Part shown: piece after piece, positions 26,204 to 34,723 of the stretch
How positions within the stretch are numbered: the stretch's first letter is position 1
Layout: every line of letters begins with the position of its first letter
NCBI GenBank assembly: GCA_963928055.1
Contig: CAWVDN010000001.1
Coordinates: 186,001-250,000 of the forward strand
Source: Scatomonas sp963928055
Lineage (GTDB): Bacteria > Bacillota > Clostridia > Lachnospirales > Lachnospiraceae
DNA length: 64,000 bases
Direction: 5' to 3'
The notes under the pieces: model-generated
Database searches by the model: none
The model's input: only the letters and a program-made list of their open reading frames with translations
Told to the model about the DNA's origin: nothing
Position numbers and translations under genes: made by a program

Positions 26204-26978
26204 ATGAAAGAATTATTGTCTTACCGGGCTGTGGAGATTTCCTATAACGGGATTCCCGCGGTCCGGGATGTGAGTTTCACCCTGCAGCCGGGAGAGATCC
26301 TGGGGATCGTGGGGGAGTCCGGCAGCGGAAAAAGCTCCCTGATCCGGGCAGCCCTGGGGATCCTGGGCCAGGGAGGCCTGGTGACCCGGGGAGAGATCCG
26401 GTATCGGGACCGGAACCTTCCGGAGCTTACGGAAAAGGAGCTCCGGAAGATCCGGGGGGCCGGGATCGGCATGATCTTTCAGGACGCCGCATCCGCCCTG
26501 TGTCCGGTGCGCACCATCGGCAGCCAGATCTTTGAGAGCCTTTCCGCCCACAGAAGGATCACCCGGCAGGAGAGTGACACAGAAGCCCTGGAGCTTTTCA
26601 CCCGGCTGGGTTTCCGGGAAGGGGAACGGATCCTGGCAAGCTATCCCCTTTGAATTGTCCGGGGGCATGAACCAGAGAGTGGGGATCGCCATGGCCATGC
26701 TCCTGAAGCCGGAGATCCTGCTGGCGGATGAACCCACCAGCGCCCTGGACGTCTCTGTCCAGCGGCAGGCGGTGGAGGAACTGCTGCTGCTGCGGGAACT
26801 GTACGGCACAGCCATGGTGCTGGTGACCCATAATCTGGGCGTGGTGCGGGCCATGGCGGATACCGTGCTGATCTTAAAGGCGGGGGAGACGGTGGAGTAC
26901 GGACCGGCCCTTCAGGTGCTGGAGGATCCCCGGGAAGAATACACCAAGGAGCTGCTGGAACAGTCGAGCGCTGCGTAG
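26204..26978 (+). pseudogene. DppD/OppD-like ABC ATPase (cassette A), frameshifted
   Basis: First ATPase of the importer. Walker A GESGSGKSSLIRA and the Q-loop MIFQDAASALCPV lie in the first frame. The signature ELSGGMNQRVGIAMAM and Walker B ILLADEPTSALDVS lie in the next. The break is in the C4 run at 26645-26648; removing one C gives ILASYPFELSGGMNQR. The 3' end is altered by a copy of the CAGTCGAGCGCTGCGT repeat that supplies the present TAG stop. Confidence 0.82.
26961..26976 (+). repeat. 16-bp repeat CAGTCGAGCGCTGCGT, copy 2
   Basis: Lies at the extreme 3' end of the DppD-like gene, followed by AG, creating its stop codon. Confidence 0.8.
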
Positions 26979-26987
26979 AGAACATAG

Positions 26988-27768
26988 ATGGAAGCATTGC
27001 TGGAAGTGAAAAATCTTACGAAAACTTTTCAGAAAAAAAGGGCAGGAGGAACTGGCCGCTGTGGACCATGTAAGCTTCTGCCTGGGTTCCGGGGAGACCC
27101 TGGGGATCGTGGGGGAATCCGGTTCCGGAAAAAGTACCGTGGCCAGAATGGTCGCCGGGCTGTTGGAACCCTCGGAGGGAGAGATCTATCTGGGCGGAAG
27201 AGCGATCACCCGCCTGAAGCCCCGGGAGCAGCGCCAGGTATACCGGCAGCTGCAGATGGTCTTTCAGTCTCCGGCGGAATCCTTTGACCCCCGCAGGACT
27301 CTGGGAGACGGGGTGGGAGAAAGCCTGAAAAACGCCGGCCTGTCTTCCGGGGAGAGAAAAAGCCGGGTAGAGAACCTTTTTGCGCAGTGCGGGCTTCCGG
27401 CGGATTTTGCCGGACGCTATCCCCATGAGGTCAGCGGAGGCCAGTGCCAGCGGGCGGCCATCGCCAGGGCTCTGGCCGTGGAGCCCCGGCTGGTGATCTG
27501 TGATGAGGCCACCAGCGCGCTGGATGTCACGGTACAGAAACAGATCCTGGAATTGTTAGCCTCCCTGAAGCGGGAGAGGGGACTGTCCTACCTGTTTATC
27601 TGCCATGACCTGGCTCTGGTGCAGCAGTTCTGCGACCGGGTGCTGGTCATGGCGGAAGGACGGATCGTGGAAGAAGGAACTCCCGGGGAAGTGATCCTTC
27701 ATCCCCGGGAGGAGTATACCGGAAACCTGATCCGGTCCGCTTTTACAGAGTATGAAGCGCGTCGATAG
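26988..27768 (+). pseudogene. DppF/OppF-like ABC ATPase (cassette A), frameshifted near the start
   Basis: Second ATPase of the importer. The N-terminus MEALLEVKNLTKTFQKK is separated from the rest by one extra A in the A7 run at 27033-27039. With six A residues the frame continues QKKGQEELAAVDHVSF. Walker A GESGSGKSTVARM, signature EVSGGQCQRAAIARA and Walker B LVICDEATSALDVT are intact. It lacks the Cys-containing C-terminal domain seen in the cassette B homologue. Programmed slippage at A7 is conceivable but not favoured, because neighbouring genes carry the same kind of lesion. Confidence 0.82.
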
Positions 27769-27799
27769 GCTGGAGCATGCTGAAGCATGCCTAAAGAAT

Positions 27800-27819
27800 C
27801 GCGCGCAAAACGCGCGTTT
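27800..27819 (+). terminator. Weak hairpin after cassette A
   Basis: CGCGCG (27800-27805) and CGCGCG (27811-27816) flank CAAAA and are followed by TTT. A second small hairpin, GCATGC-TGAA-GCATGC, lies at 27775-27790. Either could end the importer transcript. Confidence 0.4.
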
Positions 27820-27831
27820 CGGGCATAAGAA

Positions 27832-27871
27832 CAGGGGGCGGATCCGAATGACGATCCGGATCCGCCCCCTG
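27832..27871 (-). terminator. Strong hairpin after the lipoprotein gene
   Basis: CAGGGGGCGGATCCG (27832-27846) pairs perfectly with CGGATCCGCCCCCTG (27857-27871). On the - strand it follows the lipoprotein stop by 12 bases and is trailed by TTCTT. It may also block read-through from cassette A. Confidence 0.65.
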
Positions 27872-27883
27872 GCTCATGAAAGA

Positions 27884-28768
27884 TCATTTATTTGCGAAAT
27901 AAGCGTAATACATATTATCCGCGGAAGCATCATCGCTGTGTATGCCGTCAGGATAGGAGGTGGTCTCAAAGGCGTAATTCTCATATCCTTTTACCATAGT
28001 AAAGAGATTCTGGAAGATATAGGTGTTTCCCGGTGTAAACTTCGTATCGTCGGAATAAACAGCAAGTTCAAAATTGTTTGCACCCAGGCCGATATAGGTG
28101 CTGGTCCCGTCCGCGGAAGGAATGCCTCCTCCGCCGATGTTCACCTCAGAGAAAGAAAGGGAAGGCTCCACCATACCGTAATCAGGGGCCGGAAAATCTT
28201 CCGGAACGTACACTTCATATTCCATAAGACACCATTCCACATCGGAAGGGATCTGGAAATTCTCACTGGCGAGATCGATCTGATCCCAGTCGGAGCCATT
28301 GGCATTGTTGGCGTCAACGGCTGCCTGTATGTACGCGGAATCCTCCGTGGAGGTGGTTACTTTTGTCACCCGGGCGTACACGGTGTGATAGCATTCGTCC
28401 TCCGTAGCGTATCTGGCGATCTTTGCCCACTGGCCCACAGGGACTCCCGCAGCGTCCGTGGTTGTGCTGGCATCTGCTGCGGAAGAGACGTCCACGCTGC
28501 CGGAGGCGGCGGGAGAGGTCTCGGCCGGCTGTTCCGTCTCCTCTGTTACCTCAGGCTCCTCGGTGACTTCCGGTGTCTCTGTGGCTTCCGGTGCCTCCGT
28601 CACTTCCGGTTCTTCCGTTACTTCCGGCTCTTCCACGGATTCGGACACAGCAGAACCTGCGTCCGCGGAAGAGGAATCCGTCTTGGCGCTGTTTCCGCCT
28701 CCACAGGCTGTCAGGCCCAGTACCAGCGCCAGAGAAAGAGATGCTGCCATAAGTTTTTTCTTTTTCAT
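27884..28768 (-). CDS. Putative secreted lipoprotein with acidic Pro/Glu/Thr/Val repeats
   Basis: A 294-residue lipoprotein not recognised by family. The signal peptide MKKKKLMAASLSLALVLGL ends in a lipobox TAC (Cys near residue 22). Residues about 46-80 are a low-complexity linker of repeated EPEVTE/APEATE units. A soluble domain of roughly 190 residues follows, starting VGQWAKIARYATEDECYHT. Such an arrangement suggests a cell-surface tethered domain, possibly of the DUF4352/5067 immunoglobulin-like type, which is a guess. The ATG at 28768 is preferred over an upstream ATG at 28834 because GGGGGAAA precedes it. It is transcribed opposite to both importers. Confidence 0.75.
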   Translation of the reverse strand: MKKKKLMAASLSLALVLGLTACGGGNSAKTDSSSADAGSAVSESVEEPEVTEEPEVTEAPEATETPEVTEEPEVTEETEQPAETSPAASGSVDVSSAADASTTTDAAGVPVGQWAKIARYATEDECYHTVYARVTKVTTSTEDSAYIQAAVDANNANGSDWDQIDLASENFQIPSDVEWCLMEYEVYVPEDFPAPDYGMVEPSLSFSEVNIGGGGIPSADGTSTYIGLGANNFELAVYSDDTKFTPGNTYIFQNLFTMVKGYENYAFETTSYPDGIHSDDASADNMYYAYFANK

Positions 28769-28803
28769 TTTCAGTTTCCCCCATCCATTAAGATTTGTAT
28801 GTA

Positions 28804-28833
28804 ATTTTAAACACAGTATCGCAATAAAGTCCA
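28804..28833 (-). promoter_or_regulatory. Possible promoter of the lipoprotein gene
   Basis: On the - strand, TGGACT (28833-28828) and TAAAAT (28809-28804) are separated by 18 bases, about 36 bases ahead of the start codon. Confidence 0.35.
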
Positions 28834-28990
28834 CGTATTCCGGATATTTTGTGAAAAAATGTGAAATTTATACAGCATCTGTGTGCCCCGGTCAGCCATA
28901 ACAAAGGGGAATACCTGACGGACTTAAAAAAATCTGCATAAAAACTATAATGAATGCAGTTTCAAGTAATATAAGTTGCGAAAGCATTCA

Positions 28991-29022
28991 TAGCGTCATT
29001 GTCCCCCTGTACACTAACGCTA
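28991..29022. mobile_element. MITE-like element, 32-bp remnant
   Basis: TAGCGTCA, then TTGTCCCCCTGTACACTAACGCTA: the two ends of the family brought together with almost no interior. It sits in the 731-bp gap (28769-29499) between the lipoprotein and the cassette B binding protein. That gap otherwise holds the two promoters, the riboswitch and its terminator. Confidence 0.75.
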
Positions 29023-29097
29023 GAGAAACCGGTGAACTACATGAAAAAATGCCATAAATTGTATAACAAATTGGAATATGACAGATCGCATGAAATA

Positions 29098-29126
29098 TAG
29101 ACGAAGTATATGGTCGGTGGTATAAT
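29098..29126 (+). promoter_or_regulatory. Promoter of cassette B
   Basis: TAGACG (29098-29103) and a perfect TATAAT (29121-29126) with a 17-base spacer, about 40 bases ahead of the riboswitch. Confidence 0.65.
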
Positions 29127-29165
29127 GAGTCATCATAAAGCTTGCAATTATGCAGCGGGAAATAA

Positions 29166-29316
29166 GTTCAGACATGGTCTGATTAAAAGGGAATCCGGTG
29201 AGAATCCGGAGCGATCCCGTCACTGTATTAGCTGGTCCGCGGTACGAAGCCACTGGGGAATTTACTCTGGGAAGGCGCCAAGGATGGAAATGCTTAAGTC
29301 AGGAGACCTGCTTTTT
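29166..29316 (+). ncRNA. Cobalamin (B12) riboswitch
   Basis: The conserved core is present in order: AAAAGGGAATCCGGTGAGAA with TCCGGAGCGATCCCGTCACTGT (29186-29226 region), GAAGCCACTGG (29247-29257), CTGGGAAGGCGCCAAGGATG near 29267-29286, and AAGTCAGGAGACCTGC near 29295-29310. The GCCACTGG B12 box and the final AGTCAGGAGACCTGC are diagnostic. Boundaries are approximate. Adenosylcobalamin or a related corrinoid is expected to repress the genes downstream via the terminator at 29432. Confidence 0.92.
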
Positions 29317-29431
29317 CTCTGCGAAGATTCTTGCGGAAGACGAGAAATCTTTACCAACATAATAGACAGAAGGGTTATATTGTCCGGAAATGGGAGTAGT
29401 ATAGCTGTATTTTTATGTAAAAAAGATAATC

Positions 29432-29462
29432 AGATCTGGCGCAGGATGTCAGATCTTTTTTT
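29432..29462 (+). terminator. Intrinsic terminator of the B12 riboswitch
   Basis: AGATCTG (29432-29438) pairs with CAGATCT (29450-29456), directly followed by a run of T. It lies between the aptamer and the start codon at 29500, as in transcription-terminating riboswitches. Confidence 0.8.
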
Positions 29463-29499
29463 GTGGCTTTGTGAAAAAAACAGAAAGAGGAATGAAAAA

Positions 29500-31113
29500 A
29501 TGAAACACGGTAAAAAAAGGTTTGCATTTGGAATTGCGGCGGTCCTGTCGCTATCTCTGCTTGCGGGATGCGCTGGCACTTCGAATGGGGAGAAGACCAC
29601 AGGGAATGGAGCGGCTGATTCTTCCGCTTCTGGGGAAGAAAAAGTTTTGAATTTTGGTTGTCAGATGTACGATGATGGCTCTTTAAATTTCGCTCTGACC
29701 ATTAACGGAGCCTGGAACGCCATGCGTTTTGGTATTACAGAGAGTTTATTTAAGTTTAATGATGAGATGGGTACAGAACCATGGCTGGCAGAAAGCTATA
29801 CGGTAAATGACACGCACACCGAATGGGTGATTACTCTGAAGGATGACATTTATTTTTCCGATGGCTGCCAGGTGACGCCTTCGAAGGTAAAGGAATGCTT
29901 TGAATATTTGAAAGAGGTTTCCGAAGGGTCCTCGGCAAACGCGGAAAAGTACTTGGAATTTGAAGCAAAAATAACAGCGGATGATGAAACGAATACCTTA
30001 ACGATTGTCACAGAAAAATCGTACAATGACCTGCCGGCGCAGCTGGCTTACCCGGTCATGGCTGTTGTGGATGTGGAACACACAGAGGATTTTATGAATG
30101 GCGTTATAGGAACCGGCCCTTATATAGTAAATCAGTTTAACGGGGTGGGAGTCGGCTATGAGATGGCAGCCAATCCCAATTATTATGAAGAAGTGCCCTA
30201 TGATACAGTGAATATTCTTTTCATGGGAGATGCATCCGCAAAAGCTATGGCCCTTGAAAGCGGTCAGGTTGATCTGGTGGAAAACATTACAAATGTTTCC
30301 GATATTCAGAAATTCCAGGAGAACCCGGACTTTACCGTGGATATCGCCACCGGCGTGCGCTGTGGATTCTCCTGGATGAATCTGGAAGGCGTTCTGGCAA
30401 ATGATACGCTCCGTCAGGCGATGATAATGGCAATTGATAAAGAGGGAATTTGTGAGTCCAAGACCATCGGAGGTTTGTATACGGCAGGTATTTCGGTACT
30501 GCCTTCCAATCTGGATTACGGATATGATGAATTAACAGATCCCTATCCGTATGATCCGGAAGGCGCGAAAAAGCTGCTGGACGATGCGGGAATCGTAGAT
30601 ACGAATGGCGATGGTATCCGGGAACTGGACGGACAGAACATTCATCTGCGGTATGTTTCTTATGAAAATCGCCTGCTAAATGAATTTTCCGATGCGCACA
30701 CCCAATATCTGACGGAAATCGGGATTGGAGTCACAGCTGAGTATGGCAGCTCGGATGACCAGTGGAGCAAGCTGGCGGCGGGAGATTATGATTTGAACAA
30801 TAATAACTGGATTACTGTGGGAACCGGTGATCCGCTGGAATATCTTGGAAACTGGTATTCAGAAACCACCTACTGCGGGTATTCCAATCCGGAATATGAC
30901 GAACTGTATGAATCGCTGCAGAATGAGCTGGATCCGGAGAGAAGAAAAGAGCTGGTAAAGGAAATGCAGCAGATCATCATAGACGACGCGCTGGTATTAG
31001 TTGACGGATACTATAACAGCAGTATGATCTATTCTAATAAAAGAGTAGGATATGCGCATATCCATACGGCAGATTATTACTGGCTGACTACGGAAATCGT
31101 TCCGGCAGAATGA
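29500..31113 (+). CDS. Family 5 extracellular substrate-binding lipoprotein (cassette B), B12-regulated
   Basis: A 537-residue lipoprotein for an Opp/Nik-type importer. The signal peptide MKHGKKRFAFGIAAVLSLSL ends in lipobox LLAGC (Cys near 26). The mature part follows SBP_bac_5, with TEPWLAESYTVNDTHTEWVI near 92 and DPYPYDPEGAKKLLDDAGI near 345. The ATG at 29500 is chosen because the open frame upstream runs through the riboswitch. B12 control suggests a cobalt-, corrinoid- or cobalt-chelate-related substrate; the fold itself also serves peptides and nickel complexes. It resembles the cassette A binding protein but with visibly different codon use. Confidence 0.88.
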   Translation: MKHGKKRFAFGIAAVLSLSLLAGCAGTSNGEKTTGNGAADSSASGEEKVLNFGCQMYDDGSLNFALTINGAWNAMRFGITESLFKFNDEMGTEPWLAESYTVNDTHTEWVITLKDDIYFSDGCQVTPSKVKECFEYLKEVSEGSSANAEKYLEFEAKITADDETNTLTIVTEKSYNDLPAQLAYPVMAVVDVEHTEDFMNGVIGTGPYIVNQFNGVGVGYEMAANPNYYEEVPYDTVNILFMGDASAKAMALESGQVDLVENITNVSDIQKFQENPDFTVDIATGVRCGFSWMNLEGVLANDTLRQAMIMAIDKEGICESKTIGGLYTAGISVLPSNLDYGYDELTDPYPYDPEGAKKLLDDAGIVDTNGDGIRELDGQNIHLRYVSYENRLLNEFSDAHTQYLTEIGIGVTAEYGSSDDQWSKLAAGDYDLNNNNWITVGTGDPLEYLGNWYSETTYCGYSNPEYDELYESLQNELDPERRKELVKEMQQIIIDDALVLVDGYYNSSMIYSNKRVGYAHIHTADYYWLTTEIVPAE

Positions 31114-31123
31114 ATGAGGTGTG

Positions 31124-32071
31124 ATGGTATTGAGCAAAAAGCAATTATTTTCCCGCCTGCTGCAAATTATAATAGTTTTGGTGGGAATCAGTTTTATCAC
31201 TTTTTTTCTCACTTATTTGTCGCCTGGTGACCCGGTGGAAAATATGTATATCTCCATGGGACAGATGCCGCCAGAAGAGGTAGTGGAACAGACCCGCGAG
31301 GAGATGGGGCTGAATGATCCTTTTTTTACCCAGTACTTCCGCTGGCTGGGAAATTGTCTGCAGGGAGATTTTGGGACATCGTATTCCCTTCGCCAGCCGG
31401 TGACGCAATTATTGCTGGAACGTGTGGGGCCAACGCTGAAACTGACGGCGATGTCGCTGGTGATGATGCTGCTTTTATCAGTTCCGCTGGGGGTTTTTTC
31501 GGCATTATATAAGAATTCCTGGGTGGACTACCTGGCAAGGGGCCTGACCTTTCTGGGGTGTGCCATGCCTAATTTCTGGGTGGCGCTTCTGCTGATGCTG
31601 GCGTTTTGCGTGCGGTTTACGATTTTTCCGGTAATCAGCGCAAATGCCGATTTCAGGAGTTTATTTCTGCCAGCCTTGACATTGGCTATCGCTATGGCGT
31701 CCAAATACACCCGCCAGGTACGCGCAGCAGTGCTTGAGGAACTGAATCAGGATTATGTAATCGGTGCGCAGGCAAGAGGCATCCGGAAAAGCCGGATTAT
31801 CTGGGGTAATGTTTTTCCAAATGCTCTTCTGCCTCTTGTCACCATGCTTGGTCTGTCGGTGGGAAGCCTTCTTGGCGGGACCTCGGTGGTAGAGATTATT
31901 TTTTCTTATCCGGGTCTGGGCAATCTTGCGGTTTCTGCTATTACCTCCAGCGATTATAATCTGATACAGGGTTATGTACTCTGGATGGCGCTGATTTATA
32001 TGGTAATCAACCTGATCGTGGATGCCTCCTATGTATACATAGACCCCAGGATGCGCATAAAGAGGAGATAG
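31124..32071 (+). CDS. Opp/Nik-type ABC permease, DppB/NikB-like (cassette B)
   Basis: First permease of the B12-controlled importer, about 314 residues. It has the family opening QLFSRLLQIIIVLVGISFI, the motif DYVIGAQARGIRKSRIIWGN near 210 and GGTSVVEIIFSYPGLGNLAV near 250. The start is uncertain: ATG at 31124 or TTG at 31130 both follow GAGGTG, and the TTG has the better spacing. It follows the binding protein by about 10 bases. Confidence 0.88.
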   Translation: MVLSKKQLFSRLLQIIIVLVGISFITFFLTYLSPGDPVENMYISMGQMPPEEVVEQTREEMGLNDPFFTQYFRWLGNCLQGDFGTSYSLRQPVTQLLLERVGPTLKLTAMSLVMMLLLSVPLGVFSALYKNSWVDYLARGLTFLGCAMPNFWVALLLMLAFCVRFTIFPVISANADFRSLFLPALTLAIAMASKYTRQVRAAVLEELNQDYVIGAQARGIRKSRIIWGNVFPNALLPLVTMLGLSVGSLLGGTSVVEIIFSYPGLGNLAVSAITSSDYNLIQGYVLWMALIYMVINLIVDASYVYIDPRMRIKRR

Positions 32072-32073
32072 GT

Positions 32074-32901
32074 ATGGTAAAAGTAAATGATTTTCTGAAA
32101 AACAGACAGTTTATGTTTTTTTTGATCCTAGCCGTACTCATCATTCTGACGGCGGTTTTTGCTCCGATCATAACGGGAGGCGTAGATCCATTGGAGGGCA
32201 GTATGGAAAATGCTCTGCAGGCTCCCTGTAAAGAGCATATATTTGGAACGGATAAAATGGGCAGGGATATTTTTACCCGGGTGATTTATGGGGCCCGGGC
32301 TTCTCTGGTTTCCACTTTTGGCGTTGTACTGCTGATTTTTCTGATCGGAACTGCAGTGGGAGTGATCGCAGGCTGTTTTGGCGGTATCGTGGATGCGGCT
32401 CTTATGCGTATCGCGGATATGATGGTTGCGTTTCCGGGTCTGGTTCTTGCCCTGGCGGTAGCGGGGATTATAGGCTCTAGTATGAAAAACGCGATAATTG
32501 CCATTACCCTTGTCAGCTGGACAAAGTATGCCCGGCTGGCTCGGTCTTTGGTACTAAAGATCAAAGACAGAGATTATGTGTCCGCTGCCATCGTCGCCGG
32601 CTCCAGAAGGGGTCATATCATCCGGGCGTATATGCTGCCGAATGCGCTGCCGATCCTGATCATCACGGCCGCGACCGATGTTGGGAGTATGATGCTGGAG
32701 CTTGCCGCATTATCATTTCTGGGGTTTGGCGCGAAACCGCCCACCCCGGAATGGGGCTATATGCTGAACGAGGGGCGAGGGCTGATACAGAGCGCTCCCT
32801 GGATGATGATCTTTCCGGGACTGGCCATCTTTCTGGTTGTTGTTGTATTTAATATGCTGGGGGATTCTCTGCGGGATATTATGGATCCCAGGGATGAGTA
32901 G
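32074..32901 (+). CDS. Opp/Nik-type ABC permease, DppC/NikC-like (cassette B)
   Basis: Second permease, 275 residues, with about six membrane segments. It carries HIFGTDKMGRDIFTRVIYGA near 53-72, the ATPase-contact region SWTKYARLARSLVLKIKDRD near 146 and LSFLGFGAKPPTPEWGYMLN near 211. It starts 2 bases after the first permease stop. The order binding protein, permease, permease, ATPase, ATPase is the classical one, unlike cassette A. Confidence 0.9.
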   Translation: MVKVNDFLKNRQFMFFLILAVLIILTAVFAPIITGGVDPLEGSMENALQAPCKEHIFGTDKMGRDIFTRVIYGARASLVSTFGVVLLIFLIGTAVGVIAGCFGGIVDAALMRIADMMVAFPGLVLALAVAGIIGSSMKNAIIAITLVSWTKYARLARSLVLKIKDRDYVSAAIVAGSRRGHIIRAYMLPNALPILIITAATDVGSMMLELAALSFLGFGAKPPTPEWGYMLNEGRGLIQSAPWMMIFPGLAIFLVVVVFNMLGDSLRDIMDPRDE

Positions 32902-32919
32902 GAAACAGGAGGCAGGGAG

Positions 32920-33705
32920 ATGTTAAAAATTGATCATATGACGGTTGCATATAAAAATGTCCCGACGGTGACGGATTTTTCCATGGATATAAAGCCGGGG
33001 CAGATCATTGCGCTGGTAGGGGAAAGCGGAAGCGGCAAGACAACGGTGATCCGGGCGGTGATGGGGCTTCTGCCTGCTGTCGGCAAAGTGACAGAAGGAG
33101 ATATTGTATTTGACGGAAAATCTCTTTTAAATTATACTCCGGAGCAGTGGCGTACGCTTCGGGGCAGCCAGATTTCCATGATTTTCCAGGACAGCGGAGC
33201 CATGATGAATCCCACCCGCCGTGTGGGAAACGTATTTGTAGAGTACCTTAGAACCCATGAGAAAATCAGCAAAAAGGCAGCATGGGCGAAAGGGATTGCC
33301 ATGCTGGAGCGGATGCGCCTGCCCGATGGCGCCCATGTGATGCGCTCCTATCCCTTTCAGCTTTCGGGCGGTATGCGTCAGAGAGTGGGAATTGCCATGG
33401 GTATGACCTATCAGCCGAGACTTTTGCTTGCGGATGAACCAACTTCTGCTCTGGATGTGACGACGCAGGCCCAGATTGTCCGGCAGATGATGGAACTGAG
33501 GGATGAGTATCATACGGGAATAATCATAGTAACGCATAATATCGGTGTCGCCGCCTATATGGCGGATCATATTATCGTGATGAGAAATGGAAGGATTGAG
33601 GATCAGGGGGACAGAGAGCAGATTCTCCACGGTTCCCAAAATGAATACACCAGAAAACTGATCGCTTCCGTACCGTCTATGGGAGGTGAGTGGCTTGAGC
33701 AATGA
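32920..33705 (+). CDS. DppD/NikD-like ABC ATPase (cassette B)
   Basis: First ATPase of the importer, 261 residues. Walker A GESGSGKTTVIRA near 36-48, Q-loop MIFQDSGAMMNPTRR near 88, signature QLSGGMRQRVGIAMGM near 146 and Walker B LLLADEPTSALDVT near 167 are intact. It is shorter than OppD because it ends soon after the nucleotide-binding domain, as NikD-like subunits do. Its end overlaps the next ATPase gene by 11 bases. Confidence 0.9.
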   Translation: MLKIDHMTVAYKNVPTVTDFSMDIKPGQIIALVGESGSGKTTVIRAVMGLLPAVGKVTEGDIVFDGKSLLNYTPEQWRTLRGSQISMIFQDSGAMMNPTRRVGNVFVEYLRTHEKISKKAAWAKGIAMLERMRLPDGAHVMRSYPFQLSGGMRQRVGIAMGMTYQPRLLLADEPTSALDVTTQAQIVRQMMELRDEYHTGIIIVTHNIGVAAYMADHIIVMRNGRIEDQGDREQILHGSQNEYTRKLIASVPSMGGEWLEQ

Positions 33706-34723
33706 AGAACTGATTCTGGAAGCGAAACATATCACAAAGACATTTCCGGCCGCAGATGGAAGATGCCTGACGGCGAATAATGATATTAATCTGAAATTTT
33801 ACAGGGGAAAAACGCTGGGGCTGGTCGGTGAATCCGGCTGTGGGAAAAGCACATTTATGCGGCTTCTGGTAGCGCTGGAAAAGCCGGACAGTGGCGAGAT
33901 TATTTTTCAGGGAAAAAAGCTGTCTGAATTAAAAGGTGAAAAGCTGCGGCAGAGCCGGCGTCATATCCAGATGGTTTTCCAGGATCCCAATACCTCTTTC
34001 AACCCCAAAATGCGGATTCGTGATATTGTCTGTGAACCGCTGATGAACTATGGGGAGATAAGGGCCGGTGAAAAAGATATGGTTTGCCGAAGCCTCCTAA
34101 AAATGGTAGAGCTGCCGGAAGAGTTTATGGAGCGTTATCCCCACAGCCTGAGCGGCGGCCAGAGACAGCGGGTGGCAATCGCCCGGGCACTGGCGTTAAA
34201 GCCGGAGGTACTTATTCTGGACGAAGCCACCTCAGCGTTAGATGTATCAGTACAGAAAACAGTGATTCAGCTGATCCGCAGACTGCAGAAGGAACTGGAT
34301 CTGGCCATTGGCTTTATCTGCCATGATATTGCTCTTGTGGCTTCAGTCTCAGATGATGTAGCGGTTATGTATCTGGGAAATCTTGTGGAGGTAATCCCGG
34401 GGAAAAAACTTGGAAAAGAAGCAAAGCATCCATATACAAAGGCTTTGATGGAATCTTTGTTTGATATCCATATGGATTTAAATAAACCTATTGAAAGGAT
34501 CGACGGTGACCCGCCAAGCCCTCTGGATGTGCCCAAAGGATGTCCTTTTCAGGACCGATGCCCCTGGTGCATGGAAATCTGCCGGAAAGAAAAACCGGAT
34601 CTAAAATATGCGGATGAGAACCACCAGATCGCCTGTCATCTTTATGGAGAGTACTTTCCGGAATGCTGTGAAAAAGCGGAAGGAGGTCGGATATGCGTAC
34701 CGTTTCACAGCCCCGGGATCTGA
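33695..34723 (+). CDS. DppF/OppF-like ABC ATPase with Cys-containing C-terminal domain (cassette B)
   Basis: Second ATPase, 342 residues. It has Walker A GESGCGKSTFMRL, signature SLSGGQRQRVAIARA and Walker B VLILDEATSALDVS. The C-terminal oligopeptide/dipeptide transporter domain is present as DPPSPLDVPKGCPFQDRCPW, whose cysteines can bind a cluster or metal in some family members. TTG at 33695 is preferred because GGGAGGTG lies at 33681-33688; a GTG at 33686 falls inside that site. The last 31 bases overlap the MATE gene. Confidence 0.88.
   Translation: MSNEELILEAKHITKTFPAADGRCLTANNDINLKFYRGKTLGLVGESGCGKSTFMRLLVALEKPDSGEIIFQGKKLSELKGEKLRQSRRHIQMVFQDPNTSFNPKMRIRDIVCEPLMNYGEIRAGEKDMVCRSLLKMVELPEEFMERYPHSLSGGQRQRVAIARALALKPEVLILDEATSALDVSVQKTVIQLIRRLQKELDLAIGFICHDIALVASVSDDVAVMYLGNLVEVIPGKKLGKEAKHPYTKALMESLFDIHMDLNKPIERIDGDPPSPLDVPKGCPFQDRCPWCMEICRKEKPDLKYADENHQIACHLYGEYFPECCEKAEGGRICVPFHSPGI

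Noticed and set aside
27033..27039. Programmed ribosomal frameshift at the A7 run of the cassette A DppF gene
   Set aside because: The same +1 type of lesion occurs in many non-slippery runs nearby and the intact paralog in cassette B has no such site, so an error or mutation is more likely.
27752..28804. 350-codon open frame on the + strand
   Set aside because: Shadow of the - strand lipoprotein, which has a signal peptide, lipobox, ribosome site and terminator.
29110..29499. In-frame N-terminal extension of the cassette B binding protein
   Set aside because: It would translate through the B12 riboswitch and its terminator; the signal peptide begins at 29500.
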